In this document: one piece after another, positions 9,015 to 16,976 of the stretch
Layout of the letters: every line of letters starts with the position of its first letter
Position numbering within the stretch: the first letter of the stretch is position 1
Source: Filimonas lacunae
GTDB taxonomy: Bacteria > Bacteroidota > Bacteroidia > Chitinophagales > Chitinophagaceae
Assembly: GCF_002355595.1 (NCBI RefSeq)
Contig: NZ_AP017422.1
Location: 2,108,001-2,172,000, forward strand
Length of the DNA stretch: 64,000 nt
Direction: 5' to 3'
Notes under the pieces: generated by a model
Database searches by the model: none
Told to the model about the DNA's origin: nothing
Seen by the model: the letters and a program-made list of their open reading frames with translations, nothing else
Translations under genes and position numbers: made by a program

Positions 9015-10601
9015 TTAAATTTTACCCTTCCAATAAGATGTCTGGCTTAATTTGAGATTATCTCTGAATAATGTGGGATCTACCGGCCAGTAATAGCCGC
9101 TTTGTTTAAACCGGCTTTCTGTTAGCCACCCAATAAAAGGTTCGTATTGCCGCGTGCGTAGCAGGTCCCAATAAACATGTCCTTCCAGGTACAATTCTTT
9201 GCCACGTTCCAGCACATATTCATACATCACGTCTTCTACAGTACCGGAAGGGTCAGCAATGTGCTCTTCATTAGCGCCGCGCCTTTTTCTTAAATCATTG
9301 ATGATACCTGCAGCTGTGGCAGCGTCGCCTTTGTAAAGGGCTATTTCTGCCTTTAACAGTACCATGTCGCTCAGGCGAAAAAGAATCATGTTATTGCTTA
9401 AATAAGGATCTGTTTTGGTTTGAGCCGAGCGGTACACCACATTACTGTATTTTAAGCAAACCGGGTGTGGTTGTCTTATGTTGGTAAAGTTGTGACGGAA
9501 GCGTACATCCGTTGAATCGTAAAATGTATTCCATATCCAGGCATAGGCATCCTCGTCCCAAACCCATTCTCCGCCAAAGCCATAATGATCGTCGAGGTAT
9601 CTTTTGGGTACATAATACCGTGGGTTAGTAGTGGCGGTGGCCAGGTATTGAGTAGGTAAAAAAAACAGCCCGATGCCTTCAAACGAGCCTTCTTTATTGT
9701 CTTCGCTCATATTGATTTCAAAAATAGATTCAGAGGAGCGACCTATAAACATGCGTGAGTAATTGGCAGTGTCGGTAAAATTATAACCACCATAAGTAAG
9801 TACTGCATCAATGGTAGTATCTGCATGCTGCACATCCTGCATAATAGGTGCATTGCTGGTGGCATCAGTCATAGTAGCCCGCCATAAATACAAATGTGCC
9901 AGTAGGGCATAGGCCGATCCTTTGTTGGCCATCACGGCTTGTTCAGCGGTATTTTCATAGCCCCAGGAAAGCATAGCAATAGCTTTGTGACAATCATCCT
10001 CCACCTGTTTCATCACTGCCACACGCGACGAACGCTCCAGCTGTGGGGCAGTAAGTGGATTATCATATGCTTCCAGCTCAATGGGAGCTTCGCCCCACAC
10101 ACGGGTAAGCATAAAGTAACAGTAAGCTCTTATAAAAAATGCCTGACCCACTATTTTGTCTTTAAAAGCCGCTACATCACTTATGTCTTTATACAACAAC
10201 TTATCGTCAATGGCAGGCACCTTCTTAATAATTGTATTACACATGGCTATTACCTTATAAAACCGGCTCCAGTTGCCCAGGCTGTTGAGGTTGTAATTCT
10301 GGGTAAAGTCGCCACCCTGTATATACTCCAGCGCATCACCGGTATATTGTATGGTAAAATAGTTTTGTGCTACCGCATCGCCATACATGTAGTAGCTGTT
10401 GCTTTTGTAGGTAAGTGCATCGCGCAATAAACTGTAATTGCCTGCGAGGGCAGCATTACAATCGCCCACACTTTTCCAGAACACACCATCGTAGGTAGAG
10501 TTTACAGGCTCCTGGTTCAGTACCTTATTGCACGAGGTAAAACAGAATATCAGTAAAGCAGCCAGCACAGCTGAAACTGCAGGAAGTATCTTCACTTGCA
10601 T
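9015..10601 (-). CDS. RagB/SusD family nutrient-binding outer-membrane lipoprotein
   Basis: The 528-residue protein has a lipoprotein signal ending FTSCNK (Cys at about 24) and the standard SusD layout: an N-terminal NQEP-x-N-STYDGVFW segment, TPR-like helices with AFFIRAYCYFML near residue 156, and the C-terminal RGKELYLEGHVYWDLLRT motif followed by the YWPVDP ending. SusD proteins form the lid of a SusC transporter on the cell surface and capture the ligand. The SusC gene lies directly upstream (17-base gap). The ligand class cannot be predicted, because no glycanase gene is adjacent. Confidence 0.93.
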   Translation of the reverse strand: MQVKILPAVSAVLAALLIFCFTSCNKVLNQEPVNSTYDGVFWKSVGDCNAALAGNYSLLRDALTYKSNSYYMYGDAVAQNYFTIQYTGDALEYIQGGDFTQNYNLNSLGNWSRFYKVIAMCNTIIKKVPAIDDKLLYKDISDVAAFKDKIVGQAFFIRAYCYFMLTRVWGEAPIELEAYDNPLTAPQLERSSRVAVMKQVEDDCHKAIAMLSWGYENTAEQAVMANKGSAYALLAHLYLWRATMTDATSNAPIMQDVQHADTTIDAVLTYGGYNFTDTANYSRMFIGRSSESIFEINMSEDNKEGSFEGIGLFFLPTQYLATATTNPRYYVPKRYLDDHYGFGGEWVWDEDAYAWIWNTFYDSTDVRFRHNFTNIRQPHPVCLKYSNVVYRSAQTKTDPYLSNNMILFRLSDMVLLKAEIALYKGDAATAAGIINDLRKRRGANEEHIADPSGTVEDVMYEYVLERGKELYLEGHVYWDLLRTRQYEPFIGWLTESRFKQSGYYWPVDPTLFRDNLKLSQTSYWKGKI

Positions 10602-10618
10602 AGTTATTGGTTTATCCG

Positions 10619-13600
10619 TTAAAAAATAACCTCCAGGCCAAACGTGTATTTTTTAGGAATAGGGTAGCCGTTGCCATTATATTCCCCATACGCATTAATA
10701 GCTTCCGCATCAGGCAGGTCTTTACTGCGTTGCCATCTAAGCAGGTTATCGGCCACAGCAAATACTTTAATGCCCCTGAGATTAATTTTTTGTAACAAGC
10801 GGGCAGGCAGGTTATAAGTAACGCTAACACTTTTCAGTTTTACATAATCACCCTTGGTGAGAAAAAAGGTTTGGTCCGAGCGGTAATAATAACGGTAAGT
10901 GCCTAAATCCAACTTGGCGTATTCTGCTTTATCCCCCGTTTTTTTCCAGATATTAATACCATCCATATCAGGCAGTGCATATTGTGCCAAACCAGCTACA
11001 GCATTGCCTCCCCAGCCCGAAAAGGTGTTGAATAGATCTGATTTATACAGGTCCAGCACATCCCGCCCGAAAGTATAAGTGAAAAACAAACCCAGGGTAA
11101 AACCTTTATAAGTAAAGGTATTAGTCCAGCCGCCGGTGAATTTGGGATTGGGATCACCAATAGGCATCTTATCGCCATTTACACCATCATTAAAAGGATC
11201 TATTTTATAATCGCCATCCAGGTCGGCCAGGTGAAACTCTCCTTCCTGGAAAGGGCTGGTGCCTACACTCAGCTTATCTCCAGTAAGCGGGTTGATAGGG
11301 ATATCATTACTGGTAGAAAACACGCCCAGTGTTTTTACTAAGTAAAATGTATTTACCGGGCTGCCAACACTTAACAGGTGCGATTTATTAAAACGGTCGT
11401 TGCTCATAATTAAATCACGACCGCCATTAGGCAGATACATCACCTTGCTTTTATTGAAGGAAACGTTCAGGCGTGAAAACCATTTCACAGGGCTTTTTTC
11501 TGAAAGTGGAGAAGCCGTGAACGTAAGGTCTACGCCGGAGTTTCTTACACCAATGGCATTGGTGAGGGCATAGCTGTAACCGGTGGTAACAGGCAGGTTA
11601 ACACTAAACAACTGGTCTTTATTGTCTTTATTATATACATCCGCCGATAAGGTGTACTTGCCGTTACGAAATTCTATATCCACGCCTGCGTTCAGCTGTG
11701 TGCTTTTTTCCCAGCTAAGGTTAGGCTGTGCAGCGCCATCTCTGAAATTGGGGGTAATAGCCGTAGTACCATTATAACCCGAGGAAGTGTAATTACCTGA
11801 ATAGCCTCCTGCATTTACGGTATACAGGTTGTACTGCAGGTAATTGGAATTAGGCAGGCTGCCCGAGTTGCCAATACTGCCCCGTAGCTTTAATAAACTG
11901 ATAGCCGAAACATGCCTGTTGAAAAAGGATTCTTCTGATACTATCCAGCCTACCGAAACTGCCGGAAAGGTGCCCCATTTACTATTGGCTCCAAACCGGG
12001 AAGAGCCGTCTGTACGTAGGCTGGCCGAGAATATATACCGTCCTTTAAAATCATATGCCAGGCGACCGTAGTAGGAGAGGATGCCATATGTTTGGTTGTC
12101 GGTGATGGTGGTGATTTTATCCTGGCTATATCCATTTACCACTTGTATAGGATCGCTGGAGCCGCCATAGCCAGAGTCTTTGCTGTACTGGTAATTATCG
12201 TACAAAACATCCTGCCCGGCTATCAGGTTTATATTATGCTCTTTAAACACTTTGGTATAAGTGAAATAGTTAGAGGTAGATATATTGGCCTCGTTATCAC
12301 TAAAGGAATAAGAAGAATTGCCTTTGCCGCTGTTTAATTCACTGGTGCGGCTGTAATCGCGGCGCGAGTTATTATACAAAAGCGCGGTTTGTGAAGTAAA
12401 TTTGAAATCATTGGTGAACTTAACGCCCAGGTTTAGGTTGAAGGTAAACTGGTTGTTTACATTCTTGTCCAGGTTTTTGCTGTAAGTGCCCAGCAGAAAG
12501 CTTCTTTTGGTATCGCTTAAGTTAAACAAGGAGGTGGGCATAGTACCCGCATCTACAGCAGTTGATTTGGTGATATCACCAGAGCCACGGCCCCTGTCCA
12601 TACGGCTAAATGCAATCAACGGGTTAAAAGTAATTTTGCCATTCCAGGCTTTGGATTGCAGGTTTAGCCGCATTGAGTACCTTTTAAAGCCGGTAGCCTT
12701 AATAATTCCCTGTTCGTTATAATAGTTGGTATTAAACCGGTAATTACTGTTATTACCGCCACCCGACATGCCCAGGTCGGCATTAGTAATTAAGCCCGTT
12801 TGGTAAAACATATCCTGGTAGTCTGTATTGCCGTTAAACGCGGGGTTTAAGCTGTCGGTAAGTATATAAGGCAACTGGCGTTGGTTAACATAGGTAAGTG
12901 CGTCTTTTAACAGCAATAGCTTTTCCAGCCGTTCTTTGCCGCCCAGGTCGGTTTTACGCAGCTGTGGACGTTCTGTAATACCATTATATCCCGAAAGGGT
13001 TACTTTGGGGTCGCCGGATATGCCTTTTTTCGTTTTAATTAATATCACCCCATTGGCTGCACGCGAACCGTAAATAGCAGCAGCCGACGCATCCTTCAAC
13101 ACATCAATGCTTTCAATATCATTAGGGTTTACGCCACCCAGGTAGTTGGTGCCTGTGCCTACACTGCTGCTGATGTAGCTTTCGGTAGGTTGAGGTACAC
13201 CATCTACTACATACAAAGGAGCGCTTACAGCATTCAGCTGATCGTAACTGGTGCTGATGCGCGAATTACCCCTTACAGAAACAGTGGGCGAAGCACCGGG
13301 CTCGCCGGTATAGTTTTGAACGTTTACACCTGATAAGCGCCCCTGCATTAACTGGTCAAAGCTGGCTATAGGAAGATTTTCAATCTCCCGGCCCGAAATG
13401 CTGGCAATAGAGGAGGTGTTCTTTTTACGTGATATTGACTGGTAACCAATCAGCACCACATCTTCCAGTTTGCCGTCTGCATCTACCATAGTAATAGTAA
13501 GTGGTAGATGCAGGCTGGTAAGCGTTAGTGTTTGAATTTTAAAGGTAGTGTGTGATACGGTTAACACCAGGTGCGTGGTATCTTTTACCAGGATACTGAA

Positions 13601-13804
13601 ATGCCCGAGAGAATCGGTTACTACGGTTTTATTGCCTTTGAGCATAACCGAAGCTTTTTCAACCGGCAGTCCTTTGGCCGAAACAACAGTGCCGGTAAGC
13701 AGTGGTGGTTTGGTTTGTGCGTAAGTTACAGCACAACTGTACAGTAATAACAAAAGCGTTGCTAACGACAACAAATGTTGCCGTGGAGGGTGACACAAGC
13801 TCAT
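10619..13804 (-). CDS. SusC/RagA family TonB-linked outer-membrane transporter
   Basis: The 1061-residue protein has a signal peptide (cleavage near TYAQ), a carboxypeptidase-regulatory-like beta-sandwich (about 33-115; GTVVSAKGLPVEKASV), a TonB plug domain with SFDQLMQGRLSGVNV, PLYVVDGVPQ and the family signature LKDASAAAIYGSRAANGV, then a long beta-barrel ending in F. It imports ligand captured by the SusD lipoprotein encoded next, powered by TonB. No anti-sigma or FecR-like gene is adjacent, so regulation may come through the 280-base divergent region shared with the peptidase gene. Length is normal for the family. Confidence 0.94.
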   Translation of the reverse strand: MSLCHPPRQHLLSLATLLLLLYSCAVTYAQTKPPLLTGTVVSAKGLPVEKASVMLKGNKTVVTDSLGHFSILVKDTTHLVLTVSHTTFKIQTLTLTSLHLPLTITMVDADGKLEDVVLIGYQSISRKKNTSSIASISGREIENLPIASFDQLMQGRLSGVNVQNYTGEPGASPTVSVRGNSRISTSYDQLNAVSAPLYVVDGVPQPTESYISSSVGTGTNYLGGVNPNDIESIDVLKDASAAAIYGSRAANGVILIKTKKGISGDPKVTLSGYNGITERPQLRKTDLGGKERLEKLLLLKDALTYVNQRQLPYILTDSLNPAFNGNTDYQDMFYQTGLITNADLGMSGGGNNSNYRFNTNYYNEQGIIKATGFKRYSMRLNLQSKAWNGKITFNPLIAFSRMDRGRGSGDITKSTAVDAGTMPTSLFNLSDTKRSFLLGTYSKNLDKNVNNQFTFNLNLGVKFTNDFKFTSQTALLYNNSRRDYSRTSELNSGKGNSSYSFSDNEANISTSNYFTYTKVFKEHNINLIAGQDVLYDNYQYSKDSGYGGSSDPIQVVNGYSQDKITTITDNQTYGILSYYGRLAYDFKGRYIFSASLRTDGSSRFGANSKWGTFPAVSVGWIVSEESFFNRHVSAISLLKLRGSIGNSGSLPNSNYLQYNLYTVNAGGYSGNYTSSGYNGTTAITPNFRDGAAQPNLSWEKSTQLNAGVDIEFRNGKYTLSADVYNKDNKDQLFSVNLPVTTGYSYALTNAIGVRNSGVDLTFTASPLSEKSPVKWFSRLNVSFNKSKVMYLPNGGRDLIMSNDRFNKSHLLSVGSPVNTFYLVKTLGVFSTSNDIPINPLTGDKLSVGTSPFQEGEFHLADLDGDYKIDPFNDGVNGDKMPIGDPNPKFTGGWTNTFTYKGFTLGLFFTYTFGRDVLDLYKSDLFNTFSGWGGNAVAGLAQYALPDMDGINIWKKTGDKAEYAKLDLGTYRYYYRSDQTFFLTKGDYVKLKSVSVTYNLPARLLQKINLRGIKVFAVADNLLRWQRSKDLPDAEAINAYGEYNGNGYPIPKKYTFGLEVIF

Positions 13805-14084
13805 ATAATGTAGGTTTGGTTCTCTAGGTGGTTATGATGATATCTGTAGTTTTGGTATTGGTTTTCATGTACAGGGGTAATCTCATGTGCAGGCTGGAAA
13901 ATGTGAGGATTGACCAGCTTCTATCAAAGTAATACAATTAAGTTTTATGTTTATTATCCGTAATTAACATTTTGTTTACATATATTAATCTATACATGCA
14001 AAAAAGGAATAGCAATGGATGTGGGGAATACTCGTTTATTTTGCTTTACCTTTCACATTATCAGAGGTTTATTCATTTTTGATT

Positions 14085-16406
14085 ATGAAATTGTACATAC
14101 TGTCCGCCGCCTGTTTAACAGCGGCCCTGACTGCTAAGGCACAGGCAGTCAACCCCGTTACAGCAGAAAACTACCGTTTTGCTGAAAGCCGTTTAAGTTA
14201 TAACACAGACGCATTAGTGGATCATTTCAATGTGTCGCCGCAATGGCTTCCGGATGGCAATTGCTGGTATCGGGTGTTAACCGCCAAGGGTAGCGAGTTT
14301 ATATTGGTAAACACCACAAAAGGAACACGTGCCGCTGCCTTTAACCAGCAGCAGCTGGCCACTGCTTTGTCATCAGCAACTGGCAAACAGTACGATGCCT
14401 GGCACCTGCCTTTTCAAACCTTCCGCTATTTACCTGATCATAAAACTATCTGGTTTACGGTAGAAGGAAGGTTGTGGCAATATGATATGCAACAGCAACA
14501 GTGCGTAATAGTAAACCAGTTTATTTCCGATGCTAAGGCCAACCCGGGTAAACGTGAAAACGAAGTGTTATCGCCTGATGGAAAACGCGCTGCTTTTATA
14601 AAGGAGCATAACCTGTGGGTGAGAGAGGTAGCTACCAACCAGTTGACACAGTTAACTACAGATGGCATACAGGATTTTGGCTATGCCACCGATAATGCAG
14701 GATGGACTACCAGTGACGCTCCCGTGTTACGCTGGTCGCACAACTCCCGCAAAATAGCCACCTTTAAACAAGACCAGCGGCATGTGCATAATATGTACCT
14801 GGTAACCACCAATGTTGGCGCACCTGATCTGCATTCCTGGAAATACCCTTTACCAGGCGATTCGGCGGTTATCATGATTCACCGGGTAATTATTGATGTA
14901 GATAATGCCAGGGTGATACCCATACAGGTAGGCCCCGATCCGCACCGTGGTACTTTAAGCGATGATATATCCAGCAGCGGTACTTTTGATGATGTGGATT
15001 GGAGCGGGGATGATGCTGAGCTGGCCTTCGTATCCACTTCACGCAACCACCAGCATGAAAAGCTACGTATAGCCAATGCCACTACAGGCCAGATTAGGGA
15101 AGTGATGGAAGAAAAGGTGGCTACACAATATGAATCAGGCCAGGGAACCATTAACTGGCAGTATCTGCAAAAAAGTAAAGAGTTTATCTGGTATTCTGAA
15201 AGGGACAACTGGGGACACCTATACCTCTATGATGCCACTACCGGCAAAGTGAAAAATCAGGTAACTAAAGGTGAGTGGGTAGTAACCCGCTTACTGGAAG
15301 TAGATGAACAAAAGCGTGTGGTGTATTTTGAAGCCTGCGGACGTGAAGCAGGTAACCCTTATTTCTGTTACCTGTATAAGATCAACTTTGATGGTAAAGG
15401 GTTAACCCTGTTAACACCAGAACCTGGTAACCACAAGTTTACTTTCTCACCTGATAAAAAATTCCTGGTAGATACCTGGTCGCAGCCTGACGTGCCGGGA
15501 GTTACTGTGTTACGTAATAAAGAAGGGAAATTGTTAACTACACTGGAAAAAGCGGATATCAGCCGCTTAACCGCTACGGGCTGGAAAGCGCCTGCACCTT
15601 TTTCTGTAAAAGCAGCGGATGGCAAAACGGATGTATATGGCCTGCTGTTTACACCTACGAATCTTAATCCCAATCGCAAATATCCGGTGGTAGATTATAT
15701 CTATCCGGGCCCACAGGGAGGCAGCGTACGCAACTGGTCGTTTACTTCGGCCAGGGGCGATCATCAGGCGCTGGCCGAACTGGGCTTTATTGTGGTAGTG
15801 CTGGAAGGAACCAGCAACCCTATGCGTAGTAAAAGCTTCCATGACATGAGTTATGGCAACATGGCCATTAACACCCTGCCTGATCAGATAACCTGCATTC
15901 GTCAGCTAAGCACACGTTACGGTTACATTGATACCACGAGAGTGGGCATCTGGGGACATTCGGGTGGCGGTTTTGCTACAGCCGCCGCCATGTTCCGATA
16001 CCCCGACTTTTTTAAAGTGGGTATTTCCGAATCGGGCAATCATGACAATCGTAACTATGAAGATGACTGGGGCGAGCGTTATAACGGCCTTACCAATGCC
16101 AGTGACTATGTAACACAGGCCAACCAGTTATACGCTGCCAACCTGAAAGGGAACCTTTTATTAGCACATGGCTTAATGGATAATAACGTGCCACCTTACA
16201 ACACCATGTTGGTAGTAGAAGCGCTGGAAAAGGCCAATAAAGACTATGATTTAATCGTATTCCCATCCAGTCAGCATGGCTTTGGTACATTTTCTCCCTA
16301 CATGATGCGCCGCCGCTGGGATTATTTTGTGCGTCATTTGTTAAATACAGCGCCTCCTAAAGAATATTTACTGGTAAACAAACCTGACCCACGAAACAAA
16401 CCATAA
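14085..16406 (+). CDS. Dipeptidyl peptidase IV-type S9 family serine peptidase
   Basis: The frame opens upstream at 14019, but the ATG at 14085 gives a proper signal peptide (MKLYILSAACLTAALTAKAQ), so I start there: 773 residues. An N-terminal beta-propeller (DPPIV_N, about 80-480) precedes an alpha/beta-hydrolase domain. The catalytic triad is S626 in GHSGGG, D699 in GLMDNNVP and H731 in SSQHGFG. DPP IV enzymes remove X-Pro or X-Ala dipeptides from peptide N-termini, here most likely in the periplasm. The gene faces the SusC/SusD operon across 280 bases, which suggests, without proving it, that the uptake system handles peptides. A strong hairpin terminator follows. Confidence 0.92.
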   Translation: MKLYILSAACLTAALTAKAQAVNPVTAENYRFAESRLSYNTDALVDHFNVSPQWLPDGNCWYRVLTAKGSEFILVNTTKGTRAAAFNQQQLATALSSATGKQYDAWHLPFQTFRYLPDHKTIWFTVEGRLWQYDMQQQQCVIVNQFISDAKANPGKRENEVLSPDGKRAAFIKEHNLWVREVATNQLTQLTTDGIQDFGYATDNAGWTTSDAPVLRWSHNSRKIATFKQDQRHVHNMYLVTTNVGAPDLHSWKYPLPGDSAVIMIHRVIIDVDNARVIPIQVGPDPHRGTLSDDISSSGTFDDVDWSGDDAELAFVSTSRNHQHEKLRIANATTGQIREVMEEKVATQYESGQGTINWQYLQKSKEFIWYSERDNWGHLYLYDATTGKVKNQVTKGEWVVTRLLEVDEQKRVVYFEACGREAGNPYFCYLYKINFDGKGLTLLTPEPGNHKFTFSPDKKFLVDTWSQPDVPGVTVLRNKEGKLLTTLEKADISRLTATGWKAPAPFSVKAADGKTDVYGLLFTPTNLNPNRKYPVVDYIYPGPQGGSVRNWSFTSARGDHQALAELGFIVVVLEGTSNPMRSKSFHDMSYGNMAINTLPDQITCIRQLSTRYGYIDTTRVGIWGHSGGGFATAAAMFRYPDFFKVGISESGNHDNRNYEDDWGERYNGLTNASDYVTQANQLYAANLKGNLLLAHGLMDNNVPPYNTMLVVEALEKANKDYDLIVFPSSQHGFGTFSPYMMRRRWDYFVRHLLNTAPPKEYLLVNKPDPRNKP

Positions 16407-16447
16407 GCTGGTACTATTTGCAAGTGGTAGTTTTGCCACAATACATT

Positions 16448-16496
16448 CCCTGTAAGAAGTCGCTCTGGTTATAAGCGTGTTCTTACAGGGATTTTT
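16448..16496 (+). terminator. Intrinsic terminator after the DPP IV gene
   Basis: A perfect 11-bp stem (16448-16458 with 16480-16490), loop of 21 bases, is followed by ATTTTTAT. It lies 42 bases after the peptidase stop. Confidence 0.8.
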
Positions 16497-16593
16497 ATAT
16501 ACACCTATACAAGCGGTAATGGTATGGAACGATGTTTTTGTATATAGTAATAGTTATGAAAAAACATTTATACCACCCATCAAAAACAATTTT

Positions 16594-16878
16594 ATGCAAA
16601 ACCTGGAGGAACAGAACTTGACATCTTCTTTTGGGATATACGATTTTCAGGAATATTATATGCCAGGAGGAAGTTCCCCTGTAGAGGAGGACGATGAGCT
16701 GGAAGACGAAGATGAAAATGAGGAAGACTGGGAAGAGTTGGAGGATGAAGAAATAGAAGAGGCGGAACCTGATTTACCGCTTGATAAAGAAGATCTTGAT
16801 GAAAATGATTTAACGGATGAAGAGGTAGAAGACCTGGAATGGGAAGACACAGAAGAGGATGAGGACGATGATGTGTGA
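16594..16878 (+). CDS. Small extremely acidic protein of unknown function
   Basis: The ATG at 16594 gives 94 residues; the frame extends upstream to 16477, but that part overlaps the preceding terminator and is not protein-like. About half of the residues (48 of 94) are Asp or Glu, with a single Lys and no Arg or His. A short N-terminal part contains aromatic residues (FGIYDFQEYY), and the C-terminal two thirds is an acidic tail. No domain is recognised. It could be a DNA mimic, a cation or basic-protein binder, or a disordered protein; all of these are guesses. It converges on topA, with a shared bidirectional terminator between them. Confidence 0.6.
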   Translation: MQNLEEQNLTSSFGIYDFQEYYMPGGSSPVEEDDELEDEDENEEDWEELEDEEIEEAEPDLPLDKEDLDENDLTDEEVEDLEWEDTEEDEDDDV

Positions 16879-16948
16879 CATCCGCTACTGATAAAAAAAT
16901 TAAACTATAACCGTTCAAATAAAACAAAAAGCGGTAAGGTAGCAAAGT

Positions 16949-16973
16949 AAAAGCCCGCATTACGCGGGCTTTT
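16949..16973. terminator. Bidirectional terminator between acidic protein and topA
   Basis: AAAAGCCCGC (16949-16958) pairs perfectly with GCGGGCTTTT (16964-16973) across a 5-base loop. Both strands end in a T-tract. Confidence 0.85.
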
Positions 16974-16976
16974 AGT

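Noticed and set aside
14019-14084. Longer N-terminus for the DPP IV gene
   Set aside because: It would bury the signal peptide behind 22 extra residues; the ATG at 14085 gives a standard signal sequence.
16592-16960. 122-codon frame opposite the acidic protein
   Set aside because: Its His/Pro/Leu-rich sequence is the complement of GAA/GAT-rich codons, and it runs through the topA terminator.
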